A DNA stretch of 11,312 bases from an uncultured Lysobacterales bacterium (GCA_937995275.1 CALKKN010000012.1:1-11312), one strand, 5' to 3'; shown: positions 1-6,891, counted from the first letter of the stretch. Notes: generated from the letters alone by a model not told the origin. Translations and numbers: made by a program.

Positions 1-179
1 CGATCGTGATCGAGAGCATCCTCGGTACCTGCTTCAGCGGCAAGGTGATCGATGAGACCACCTGCGGGCCGCACGCCGCGGTCATACCCGAGGTGGGCGG
101 CCGCGCCCACGTCACGGGGCTCAGCACCTGGGTCGTCGACCCCGACGACCCCCTACGCGACGGCTTCGTGCTGCGCTAG
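1..179 (+). CDS. Proline racemase / hydroxyproline epimerase family protein, C-terminal fragment
   Basis: This is the 3' end of a gene that begins before the window. The reading frame uses codons from position 3 and ends at TAG 177-179. The 58 visible residues carry the C-terminal pattern of the proline racemase family: ESILGTCFSGKV, then PHAAVIPEVGGRAHVTG, then a VVDPDDPLRDGF tail. Family members are cofactor-independent cytosolic enzymes (proline racemase, 4-hydroxyproline 2-epimerase, or trans-3-hydroxy-L-proline dehydratase). The two catalytic positions (Cys/Cys or Cys/Thr) that separate these activities lie upstream of the window, so the specific reaction cannot be called. No further hydroxyproline-catabolism gene follows; the next gene is unrelated. 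Family assignment is from recognised sequence pattern, not from a search. Confidence 0.85.
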   Translation, partial: IVIESILGTCFSGKVIDETTCGPHAAVIPEVGGRAHVTGLSTWVVDPDDPLRDGFVLR

Positions 180-185
180 CCGGGG

Positions 186-204
186 GCCTCGCCCGCATCG
201 AGGC
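186..204 (+). terminator. Possible weak terminator hairpin after the proline racemase gene
   Basis: The perfect 6-bp inverted repeat GCCTCG/CGAGGC (186-191 and 199-204, 7-nt loop) starts six bases after the stop codon at 177-179. It is GC-rich, but what follows (ACCGTTGTTG) is not a clean T-run, so intrinsic termination would be weak. The rest of 180-336 shows no gene. Confidence 0.3.
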
Positions 205-324
205 ACCGTTGTTGATCCGCAAGATGCTCGTGCGTCACGCGGCCCATTCTTCTCACACGCCGGTAACCAGCCTCCGATCCGCCGGCGGAACAGCCACCAT
301 GGGCCGCAAACTCTGGATTGCTGC

Positions 325-330
325 TAAAGT
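325..330 (+). promoter_or_regulatory. -10-like box directly before the TolB/TPR gene
   Basis: TAAAGT (325-330) matches four of six bases of the sigma70 -10 consensus and ends six bases before the ATG at 337. There is no Shine-Dalgarno sequence before that ATG and no convincing -35 box. The spacing would put transcription start at or next to the A of the ATG, which would give a leaderless mRNA. This is inferred from spacing only. Confidence 0.35.
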
Positions 331-336
331 ACGCGC

Positions 337-2214
337 ATGTCGCTGATTGGGGAACTCAAGCGCCGCAACGTGTTCCGCGTCGGTATCGCGTACGCGCTGG
401 CCGCCTGGGTATTGCTTCAGGGCGTCGATTTTGCGCTCGACCTGATCGGTGCACCCGACTGGGTGATCCGCGTGCTCGCAGTGCTGGCCGTGATCGGCCT
501 GCCGGTTGCGCTCGTCCTGGCCTGGATGTTCGAGCTGACGCCCGAGGGTTTAAAGCGCGAACAGGACATCGACCGCGCAGGTACTGCCGCCTACCGCACC
601 GGGCGCAAGCTCGACCGCCTGATCATCGCCTGCCTGCTGGTGGTCGTCGGCATCCTGCTCACCGAGCGCTGGATGCGCACAGGCGAGGCGCCGCCCAGGG
701 CGTCAGATGGTTCTGTCGCCTCTCTGGAGCCTTCCGCGCCCGATGTCGCTTCAGAGGATTCGTCGCCACCGCCTATCAAGCAGTCCATCGCAGTGCTGCC
801 TTTCGTTAACCTGTCGTCGGAACCGGAGCAGGAGTACTTTTCGGACGGCATGACTGAGGAAATCCTGACTCGCCTGGCCGGGATTCGCGATCTGCAGGTC
901 GCTGCCCGCACGTCGGTGTTCTCGTTCAAGGGTCAGAACCGTGATGTACGTGAAATTGCCCGAATGTTGGGCGTCGATACCATACTGGAGGGCAGCGTGC
1001 GCAAGGCCGGTGACCAGGTGCGCATCTCAGCGCAGCTGATCCGCGCCAGCGACGGTTTCCACCTGTGGTCGCAGGCGTATGACCGCAAGCTGGATGACAT
1101 CTTCGGCATCCAGTATGACATCGCCACCCAGATCGCCCAGTCTTTGCAGGTCTCCCTGGGGGTCTCTCGTCTCGGGGTGGTCAGTGCCGGGCAGCCGGTC
1201 ACGGGTAAGGCCTATGACCTCTACCTGCGTGCCAGGGCGTTGCATCGCAAACGCGGTGATGACTTGCTGCCGGCAATCGGGCTGCTCGAAGAGGCGCTGG
1301 CCATCGATCCGGATTTCGCGCCCGCCTGGGCAGGCCTGTCGCACGTGTACAATGTTTTGCCCAACTACATTTCGGCAGAGGAACGCGGGCTGCAGGGCGA
1401 CATCGGCGCGAAAAGCATGGCGGCTGCGCAACGTGCGCTGGAACTGGACCCGAACCTCCCTTCCGCACTGCACGCCATGGCCAACAACCTGTTTTTCAGG
1501 TTCGAGTGGTTCCGGGCCGAGGACTTTTACCGTCGGGCCCTGCAACTCGATCCCGATTCCGCCGACATCATGGAAGACTACGCCAGCCTGCTGTACAGCT
1601 CCTGGCAGATGGACAAGGCCTATCATCTGGCCGAGCGCATGGTCGAGCTCGATCCGTACGTGCCGATTTTTCTGTACGCTATCGTGACTTTGCACCACAT
1701 GAACGGCGACTGGGAAGCGCGGGACCAGGTCATAGAGAGGTCGCTGGAACTCGATCCAGACCTGATCAACATGCAGTTTTGGGACCTGTTTCGGCTGCTG
1801 CAATACGGTCGCTACGACGAGGCGCGGCAATTGGCGGCAACTTTGAATCCCCGCAGCGTCGACCCCTCGGTGGCGCTCGAACTCATCGATTGGATAAGTG
1901 ATCCCACCAGCGACCCGGAACCTGCTGCGCTGGCAGGACTGGGCTACTGTGAAAACTGCGCCCTTCTGGTGGACAGGTACGATCTGTATATCGAGGCCAG
2001 GCTGGCGTCTGCCCGTGAATGGCCGGAGTGGGAACTGGGCGCGATGATCGACTTGCTGGCTCCGGTCGCGGCCCCGGAACTCATGAGCCGCTACCGTTCG
2101 GAGCCTCGCAGCAAAGCGCTGCTCACCCGGTTGCGACTGCCTGAGTACTGGCGCGTGGTCGGTTGGCCGGATATCTGTCGGCCGCTGGAGGAAGACGATT
2201 TCGAGTGCAGCTGA
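337..2214 (+). CDS. Membrane-anchored TolB-like domain / TPR protein
   Basis: The 625-aa protein has a common gammaproteobacterial layout. A conserved N-terminus (GELKRRNVFRVGIAYALAAW) forms a membrane segment at about 12-28, followed by segments at about 42-64 and 94-108. A Ser/Pro/Glu-rich linker covers about 115-147. A TolB N-terminal-like (FlgO-type) domain spans about 149-270, with IAVLPFVNLS, FSDGMTEEI, LEGSVRK and LIRASDGFHLWS. TPR-type helical repeats with LDP turns follow at about 290-480. The C-terminus ends in the recurrent LPEYWRVVGWPDICRP motif and an acidic ...DDFECS tail. Related proteins often carry a CadC-like HTH or an adenylate cyclase domain instead of this N-terminus; neither is present here. 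The likely role is scaffolding or signalling through TPR contacts, with substrate or partner unknown. Start ATG 337 gives exactly the conserved N-terminus. It is transcribed alone and followed by a good terminator. Confidence 0.9.
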   Translation: MSLIGELKRRNVFRVGIAYALAAWVLLQGVDFALDLIGAPDWVIRVLAVLAVIGLPVALVLAWMFELTPEGLKREQDIDRAGTAAYRTGRKLDRLIIACLLVVVGILLTERWMRTGEAPPRASDGSVASLEPSAPDVASEDSSPPPIKQSIAVLPFVNLSSEPEQEYFSDGMTEEILTRLAGIRDLQVAARTSVFSFKGQNRDVREIARMLGVDTILEGSVRKAGDQVRISAQLIRASDGFHLWSQAYDRKLDDIFGIQYDIATQIAQSLQVSLGVSRLGVVSAGQPVTGKAYDLYLRARALHRKRGDDLLPAIGLLEEALAIDPDFAPAWAGLSHVYNVLPNYISAEERGLQGDIGAKSMAAAQRALELDPNLPSALHAMANNLFFRFEWFRAEDFYRRALQLDPDSADIMEDYASLLYSSWQMDKAYHLAERMVELDPYVPIFLYAIVTLHHMNGDWEARDQVIERSLELDPDLINMQFWDLFRLLQYGRYDEARQLAATLNPRSVDPSVALELIDWISDPTSDPEPAALAGLGYCENCALLVDRYDLYIEARLASAREWPEWELGAMIDLLAPVAAPELMSRYRSEPRSKALLTRLRLPEYWRVVGWPDICRPLEEDDFECS

Positions 2215-2271
2215 CGCATTCCGCCTGGTGAAGCGATCTGTTCGCCGGCACGTCGGTCCGCCTGTTTGAAC

Positions 2272-2294
2272 CCCCGCCTGAATGGTGGGGTTTT
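2272..2294 (+). terminator. Rho-independent terminator of the TolB/TPR gene
   Basis: The stem CCCCGCC (2272-2278) pairs with GGTGGGG (2284-2290), with one G:U pair and a TGAAT loop, and is followed directly by TTTT (2291-2294). An outer perfect repeat CCTGTT/AACAGG (2261-2266 and 2298-2303) brackets it. It lies about 60 bases after the stop codon at 2212-2214. Confidence 0.7.
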
Positions 2295-2318
2295 ACGAAC
2301 AGGTTCATCCTTAAACAG

Positions 2319-2337
2319 AAAAGCCCCCTATGGGGGC
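2319..2337 (-). terminator. Rho-independent terminator of the radical SAM gene and the minus-strand block
   Basis: The perfect 6-bp stem GCCCCC/GGGGGC (2323-2328 and 2332-2337) has a 3-base loop. On the minus strand it is followed by TTTT (complement of AAAA 2319-2322). It lies about 80 bases beyond the stop of the radical SAM gene and faces the plus-strand terminator at 2272-2294, so the two insulate convergent transcripts. Confidence 0.7.
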
Positions 2338-2418
2338 GAGAGTGGCAGGAATGAGACTCGCTGCCAGTGCATGCAGTCCCGGTCCGGGCTCCCTGGTGGC
2401 CGGGCGGCATGCCGTCGT

Positions 2419-3321
2419 TCAGTCAAGACGATGCAGGCCGAGTTCCCGCGCCTGTGCGCGCGCCTGCAGATACTCGCTCCTGGTGATCTGCCGGTCGAGG
2501 GGCGGATTCTCGCCGGCCCGGTAGCAGGGGCGGTACTGGTCCATGATGTTGACGTAGGTGTCCGTCGAGATTTCTTCAGCCAAAAAGGCCAGCACCCGGT
2601 CGGTACCCGACAGGTTGTCGGGCAGAACCAGGTGGCGCAGCAGCAGTCCCCGCCGCGCGATGCCGCTCTCGTCCAGCCGCAGGTCACCGACCTGCCGATG
2701 CATTGCCTTCACCGCGGCGCGATTGACCTCCACGTAGTCGCGCACGTGAGAGAGGCGGCGCGCGATTGCGGAGTCGCCATACTTCATGTCCGGCATGTAA
2801 ATGTCGATGATGCCGTCGAGCAGTTCCAGTGCTTTCGGGCTGTCATAACCGCCGGTGTTGTAGACCAGGGGCACCGCCAGCCCGTCGTTAGCTGCAATCG
2901 CGACGGCGGCGATGATTTGCGCCACGACATGGCTCGGCGACACGAAGTTGATGTTGTGGCAGCCCTGACTCTGCAGCCGGAGCATCATGTCCGCGAGCTC
3001 TACGGGGCCCACTTCGTGGCCCCGGCCTTTCTGGCTGATGTCCCAGTTCTGGCAGTACGTGCAGCGCAGATTGCACCAGCTGAAAAAAATCGTGCCGCTG
3101 CCCTGCCGGCCGCGCAGCGGGAGTTCCTCGCCGTGATGCGGGCCGTAGCTGTGGACAACGGCCGCTTCACCGGTCCGGCAGACGGCCCCGCTGACGGTCT
3201 CACGGCGGTTGACGCGGCAATACCGCGCGCAGAGGTCGCAGTCCTCCAGCCGCCGCCAGGCCCTGGCGGCGCGTTTGGCGAGTTCACCGGACTTCGCCGG
3301 CTCGAGGTAAGCGGGTTTCAC
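2419..3321 (-). CDS. PflX-type radical SAM protein (PFL-activase homologue)
   Basis: The 300-aa cytosolic iron-sulfur protein belongs to the radical SAM superfamily, in the COG1313/PflX group related to pyruvate formate-lyase activating enzyme. The SAM-cluster motif CNLRCTYC supplies Cys83, Cys87 and Cys90, followed by QNWDIS as in this group. A second cysteine set (C28, C31, C35 and C48, around CDLCARYC) precedes it and could bind another Fe-S cluster or zinc. Later landmarks are NINFVSPSHVV, VYNTGGYD, IYMPDMKYGD and the C-terminal MDQYRPCYRA. The start is GTG at 3321-3319, with GGAG four bases upstream on the coding strand. No glycyl radical enzyme is in the window, so the substrate is unknown. 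It is the last gene of the minus-strand block, 107 bp after its neighbour. A TATCAT box eight bases before the GTG may give it its own promoter. Confidence 0.88.
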   Translation of the reverse strand: MKPAYLEPAKSGELAKRAARAWRRLEDCDLCARYCRVNRRETVSGAVCRTGEAAVVHSYGPHHGEELPLRGRQGSGTIFFSWCNLRCTYCQNWDISQKGRGHEVGPVELADMMLRLQSQGCHNINFVSPSHVVAQIIAAVAIAANDGLAVPLVYNTGGYDSPKALELLDGIIDIYMPDMKYGDSAIARRLSHVRDYVEVNRAAVKAMHRQVGDLRLDESGIARRGLLLRHLVLPDNLSGTDRVLAFLAEEISTDTYVNIMDQYRPCYRAGENPPLDRQITRSEYLQARAQARELGLHRLD

Positions 3322-3428
3322 CGCTCTCCATGATACCCGTGAAAAAAGAGGTCAGCGTCGTTTCAAGACAGGCTCGGAAGGACCCGGACCGGGGTCGCAG
3401 GGCAGATGCGGGGCGGCCCGGGAGCCGA

Positions 3429-3833
3429 CTAATTGAAAAGCCGGTCCCATTCCGCCCGGGTCAGGGTTGCCCTCAGTTCATCGCGCAGCGGCAGCAACCG
3501 ATCTTCGGCATCCCTGGCTGAATCGCGTTGCCGATCCATCAGGTCACGGAACTGGTCCGTCGAGGCCTGTTGCTGGCGCATCAGTTCCAGCATCGCCTGG
3601 CCATAGGCTTCAAAGTCCTCCAGGGCCGGTCCGGAGACAGCCTCCCAGCGATCGAACTGGCGGAGCACCTCGTTGCGGCGCGTTTCCTCGATCTGCATTT
3701 TCTGCACGTCCTTGCGCAACGACTTGACCGACTTGCCGCTGGCGAAAGTGCCGATCGCTGCGCCGCCGCCGAGGAGCAGGCTGCCGAGAATGATCAGCAT
3801 GATCTGTCCGCGCTGGAACCTGCGGTGCCTCAT
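3429..3833 (-). CDS. Small inner-membrane protein, unknown function, partner of the adjacent lipoprotein
   Basis: I do not recognise a named family for this 134-aa protein. It has a basic N-terminus (MRHRRFQRGQ) and one hydrophobic, glycine-rich segment at about 11-30. A long charged, heptad-like helical region follows to the C-terminus, probably in the periplasm by the positive-inside rule. Landmarks are LEDFEAYGQA (71-80), DRQRDSARD (100-108) and the end LTRAEWDRLFN. The ATG overlaps the stop of the upstream lipoprotein gene as ATGA (3830-3833), which implies translational coupling and fixes this start over Met12. Its C-terminal half resembles that of the lipoprotein (see findings), so the two may be distant paralogues. 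Cell-envelope function is inferred only from topology. Confidence 0.75.
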   Translation of the reverse strand: MRHRRFQRGQIMLIILGSLLLGGGAAIGTFASGKSVKSLRKDVQKMQIEETRRNEVLRQFDRWEAVSGPALEDFEAYGQAMLELMRQQQASTDQFRDLMDRQRDSARDAEDRLLPLRDELRATLTRAEWDRLFN

Positions 3834-4309
3834 CCGGACCCCTTGAGCGCGGCATCCAGCATGGACCGGATGATCCTCGTTTCCTGCTCACGGAGGGACT
3901 GCCATTCAGGCCCTGTGACCGCTGCGGCCATGGCCAGGTGCAGTTCGACAAAGCGCGCCTGGCTGGCCCGCTGACGCTCACGAAACGCCGCGCTCAGGCG
4001 GTGCAGATCCTCCGCATCGCTATCGTAATCGGTGAAGGCCCGGCGGTACTCGCTGGCGAATTCAGCCGCATAGCGCTCGAAATCCAGGAGTTCGGATTCC
4101 AGTTCCCGGCAATTCGCCAAAAAGCGGTCGCGGCGGTCCGGATCGGCGACGACCGACCTTGCCGTCTCGCGCAGCTTGGCGAGACCGCCCTCCAGCGTAT
4201 CGCCTGAGCCGGATTCCAGCAGGCTGCAGGAGGCCAGCAACAGGCTCAGGACCAGCGCGGCGTGGGCCCGGGTCATCCGTTGCGGTTTGAAGGGTTGCTT
4301 GGCTGACAC
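3830..4309 (-). CDS. Small predicted lipoprotein, unknown function
   Basis: The 159-aa product has a lipoprotein signal: basic N-region, hydrophobic ALVLSLLL and lipobox LASC. Lipidation would be at Cys28, with Ser at +2, which suggests outer-membrane sorting. The mature part is almost entirely charged and helical (about 40-155), with LLDFERYAAEF (74-84), RERQRASQARF (110-120) and VTGPEWQSLREQ (131-142). The start is GTG at 4309-4307, supported by AAAGGA eight bases upstream on the coding strand. An internal ATG (codon 12) would also keep the signal peptide but has no ribosome binding site. It lies 76 bp after the serine hydrolase gene and overlaps the next gene by ATGA. No family name can be given; the VTGPEW segment is faintly like the LTxxQ motif of Spy/CpxP-type periplasmic proteins, which I do not regard as evidence. 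Confidence 0.78.
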   Translation of the reverse strand: MSAKQPFKPQRMTRAHAALVLSLLLASCSLLESGSGDTLEGGLAKLRETARSVVADPDRRDRFLANCRELESELLDFERYAAEFASEYRRAFTDYDSDAEDLHRLSAAFRERQRASQARFVELHLAMAAAVTGPEWQSLREQETRIIRSMLDAALKGSG

Positions 4310-4385
4310 TGCCCTTGTCCTTTCAGTGGGGGTGACTCCAATCCATATGGGAGCCTGCGAAAAATGGCTCTCGCCCTGTGTTCTC

Positions 4386-5822
4386 TCACCCCGGAGGCTC
4401 GTAACAGGTGCCGCTGAGCCGGGTCAGCAGGATGCTGCCGGAGCCTTCCACGCTATCGAATTCCAGCGTCATGTGATCGCAGTCCGTCGTGATGAACCGC
4501 CCGCTGCCCCACTCTTCGAGCGTGACCGGATCGCCCAGCAGGAACACGCCGCCGCTGGTCCGATAGATCGTGACGTCCCCCTGGTCGCCGGCGGCCAGAC
4601 CCTGCATGACGAACCAGCGCTGATTGCCCTGGTCGTCATAGGTGTACCAGAAACTGACTACCGTCTGCCCGTCTTCGCGGATCTCCAGGGTCAGCCCCTG
4701 GCCGTCGGCGGCGGGATCGTACCAGGCGCCGTTGAACCGCTGATCCAGCCGGGGGTTGAGTACCGGCAGAATCTGCGTGGCCAGCATGACGTCGACATTG
4801 GGGCCGTTGTAATCGTAGTTGTCGGCAGTGGTGACCACCACCAGGTCGAGTTCCGGTAGCACGAATATAACCTGGCTGCCCCAGCCCGAGGCAAAATAGA
4901 CGTGCCAGGAACGGCCGCGCACGTCCGGGATTTTTGCGATCCACCACTGGTAGCCGTGCCCGGAGTCGGGATCGGTGAAGAAGTCCGAGTTGCCGGAATG
5001 GCTGTACCTGACCCAGGAGGCATCGACCCACGACTGATCGAGGAGCCGCCGGCCCTGGTAGACCCCGCCCTGCAGGTACAGCTCGCCGATCCTCACCATG
5101 TCACGGGCCCGCAGCCAGAGCCCGAACCCCAGCGGCGGGTCCTCGTCGGGGTTCGGCCAGTCCGTCAATCCGTGGCCCATGCCGTCGGGGCTGTAGCCTT
5201 CCCAGTGGTATTGCGCAAGGCCCAGCGGACCGAACAGCTCCTGGACGGCGAAAGCCTCCGGCCCCATGCCGGTGGCCACGCGGACGATGCGGCTCATCAA
5301 CGTGGAAGCGCCCGTGCTGTAGGAGAACTTGCCGCCAGGCGGCGCATCCGTCGGGCGCGTCGATACGTATTGGTACCAGTCGCCGGAGTTGATCATCTGC
5401 TGGACCGGGTTCAGCGGATTGCGGTAATCCACCGATGCTTCGTCCCAGGCGATGCCATGCCGCTGCTGCAGGACCTGCTCGACCGTGATCGCCGCCTTGT
5501 CCGCATAGGGGTCCGAGGTCATCGGGTACAGGCCCGAGAAAAAGGGGCCGAGACCCTGTTCCGGCTGGAGTTTGCCCTGCCGATGCGCGATGCCGATCAG
5601 CGCCGACCCGATGCTCTTGGTCACCGACTGGACCTGGTGCAGCTCCCCGGGCCCGGAGCCCCGGAAATAGTCTTCGTAAATGATATCGCCGCGGCGGGAC
5701 ACGATAACGGCTTTGAGGTTGCCGTAACTGCCCTGCTCGATGGACTCACTGAGCCCGTCGAAAGGCTGCGCCGCCAGGAACGGCGTCCAGTAAACCAACA
5801 GGATGATCAGCAGGCGCTTCAT
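4386..5822 (-). CDS. Secreted serine hydrolase (class C beta-lactamase/NylB-like) with added C-terminal domain
   Basis: The 478-aa precursor has a signal peptide (MKRLLIILLV..., predicted cut after LAA-18) and acts outside the cytoplasm. Residues about 30-355 form a serine beta-lactamase-like/esterase fold. The nucleophile motif is SVTK (Ser66, Lys69), the second motif is YST (Tyr168), and GWGSQ (312-316) stands in the place of the KTG/HxG motif, as in 6-aminohexanoate-dimer hydrolase and esterase relatives. True beta-lactamase activity is therefore unlikely; ester or amide hydrolysis is expected, substrate unknown. Residues about 363-478 form a separate domain starting FNGAWYDPAADGQGLTLEI and FWYTYDDQGNQRWF, which I recall as a repeat-type C-terminal domain of exported gammaproteobacterial proteins. 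Cys448 and Cys473 could form a disulfide. The start is fixed by an in-frame stop six bases upstream; no clear ribosome binding site. It is the first gene of the minus-strand block. Confidence 0.88.
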   Translation of the reverse strand: MKRLLIILLVYWTPFLAAQPFDGLSESIEQGSYGNLKAVIVSRRGDIIYEDYFRGSGPGELHQVQSVTKSIGSALIGIAHRQGKLQPEQGLGPFFSGLYPMTSDPYADKAAITVEQVLQQRHGIAWDEASVDYRNPLNPVQQMINSGDWYQYVSTRPTDAPPGGKFSYSTGASTLMSRIVRVATGMGPEAFAVQELFGPLGLAQYHWEGYSPDGMGHGLTDWPNPDEDPPLGFGLWLRARDMVRIGELYLQGGVYQGRRLLDQSWVDASWVRYSHSGNSDFFTDPDSGHGYQWWIAKIPDVRGRSWHVYFASGWGSQVIFVLPELDLVVVTTADNYDYNGPNVDVMLATQILPVLNPRLDQRFNGAWYDPAADGQGLTLEIREDGQTVVSFWYTYDDQGNQRWFVMQGLAAGDQGDVTIYRTSGGVFLLGDPVTLEEWGSGRFITTDCDHMTLEFDSVEGSGSILLTRLSGTCYEPPG

Positions 5823-6042
5823 CGTTCAGCCCATGGCTTCTCACCGCACCTTCCCGCACCTGGTGTGCTGGTGCAAGTGAAGGAAGTCACGCTGCACGGA
5901 CCGGACCGGTCCCGACATTGCCGGCCACAGCAAGCCGCGACGTCGGCGACGAGCGCGTAATGGCGGACGGTGAAGGCCGCGGCAGGCAAAGCCGAGGGCT
6001 CCATGGGACAATAGGCCCCATCCGGATCTGGAGGACCTGGCC
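5823..6042. other. Divergent intergenic region with short palindromes
   Basis: This 220-bp region separates the serine hydrolase from the SDR gene and should hold promoters for both. It contains an inverted repeat with arms GCACC/GGTGC (5856-5860 and 5870-5874, nine bases between, with CACCTGGTG inside) and a perfect 10-bp palindrome GGACCGGTCC (5903-5912). No clear sigma70 pair was found on either strand; GACAAT (6007-6012) is the only fair -10 candidate for the SDR gene. No gene is visible in it. Confidence 0.4.
6030..6035 (+). promoter_or_regulatory. Strong ribosome binding site of the SDR gene
   Basis: GGAGGA lies seven bases before the ATG at 6043 and fixes that start. It is the clearest Shine-Dalgarno sequence in the window; most other genes here have weak or no SD. 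Confidence 0.8.
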
Positions 6043-6864
6043 ATGGACCATTCGCAACCCGTTACCCCCTGGGCGCTGGTCACCGGCGCCTCCGCCGGAA
6101 TCGGTGCGGAGTTCTGCCGGCAACTGGCCGCCCGCGGCTATTCCCTGGTGCTGGTGGCGCGCCGCCGCGAGCGGCTCGAGCAGCTCGCCGACGAACTGCA
6201 GCGTCAGCACGCGATCGATTGCCGGGTCCTGCCGCTGGACCTGGCCCGGCCGGACGCCGCGCGCGTCATCGAGTCGGCCTTGGGCGAGGCTTCCATCGAG
6301 GTCGAGTTCCTGATCAACACTGCCGGCTATGGCGTGCCCGGCACGCTCACGGAGCCGGACTGGCAGACCCAGGCCGATTGCCTCAACGTGATGCTGAATT
6401 CGGTGATCGAACTGTGCTGGCGCCTGTTGCCGGCCATGCAGCGCAACCACAGGGGTTTCATCGTCAATGTCGCTTCCCTGGCCGGCCTGGTGCCCGGCTC
6501 GCCGCGGCACACGCTGTACGGTGCGACCAAAGCCTTCCTGATCCGATTCTCGGAGTCGTTGGCCATGGAAAACCTCGATACCGACGTGGCCGTCTCCGCG
6601 CTGTGCCCCGGTTTCACCCATTCCGAGTTTCACGACGTGATCGGTACCCGCGACAGTGTCAGCAGCATGCCGGCATGGATGTGGATGGACGCGGACGAGG
6701 TGGTCCGTTACGGCATCGAGTCGGTGACCCGCCAGCCGCCCCGCGTCATCGCCGTGCCCGGCCGGGTCAATCGTTTCATCGCGATGCTGGCGCGTAAGCT
6801 GCCTCTGAGCCTCTCGCAATCGATTGCGCAAAGGCAGTCGCGCCGCTGGCGCAAGCGCGACTGA
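6043..6864 (+). CDS. Classical short-chain dehydrogenase/reductase (SDR)
   Basis: The 273-aa cytosolic NAD(P)-dependent oxidoreductase has the classical SDR landmarks in order. The cofactor glycine motif TGASAGIG is at 14-21, and basic residues after beta-2 (VARRRERLEQL, 38-48) favour NADP(H). Asp66 sits in LPLDLA, NTAGYG (92-97) replaces the usual NNAG, the catalytic Ser is Ser145 in NVASLAG, and YGATK supplies Tyr159 and Lys163. CPGFTHSEFH (188-197) follows as the PG motif. The C-terminal extension is basic (RRWRKRD). Substrate is not deducible; relatives reduce or oxidise ketones, alcohols and acyl carriers. It converges on alkB with only 27 bp between the stops, so a role in alkane-derived alcohol metabolism is possible but rests on position alone. 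Confidence 0.92.
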   Translation: MDHSQPVTPWALVTGASAGIGAEFCRQLAARGYSLVLVARRRERLEQLADELQRQHAIDCRVLPLDLARPDAARVIESALGEASIEVEFLINTAGYGVPGTLTEPDWQTQADCLNVMLNSVIELCWRLLPAMQRNHRGFIVNVASLAGLVPGSPRHTLYGATKAFLIRFSESLAMENLDTDVAVSALCPGFTHSEFHDVIGTRDSVSSMPAWMWMDADEVVRYGIESVTRQPPRVIAVPGRVNRFIAMLARKLPLSLSQSIAQRQSRRWRKRD

Positions 6865-6875
6865 TGCGAACGCGC

Positions 6876-6889
6876 TCGTTCTATAACGA
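6876..6889. terminator. Small hairpin between convergent SDR and alkB genes
   Basis: TCGTT/AACGA (6876-6880 and 6885-6889) forms a 5-bp stem with a CTAT loop in the 27-bp gap between the two stop codons. There is no proper T-run on either side, so termination by this element alone would be poor. Confidence 0.25.
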
Positions 6890-6891
6890 AC

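Noticed and set aside
2266..3333. Long 355-codon open frame on the plus strand opposite the radical SAM gene
   Set aside because: It is the antisense shadow of the PflX-type gene: its translation has no recognisable domain and is low-complexity, while the minus strand has intact radical SAM motifs.
3381..3396. Hairpin GACCC/GGGTC as terminator of the small membrane-protein gene
   Set aside because: Only a 5-bp stem with no T-run on the minus strand; not better than expected in GC-rich DNA.
4386..5822. True class C beta-lactamase (antibiotic resistance)
   Set aside because: SxxK is present, but the third motif is GWG rather than KTG and the second is YST rather than YxN, as in esterase/NylB-type relatives; the C-terminal domain also argues for another role.
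4902..5960. Long 352-codon open frame on the plus strand opposite the serine hydrolase
   Set aside because: Antisense shadow in GC-rich DNA; Arg/Ala/Val-rich with no domain, while the minus strand encodes a signal peptide and all catalytic motifs.
5887..6831. 314-codon open frame on the minus strand opposite the SDR gene
   Set aside because: His/Gln/Arg-rich antisense translation without domains; the SDR has a strong ribosome binding site and complete catalytic set.
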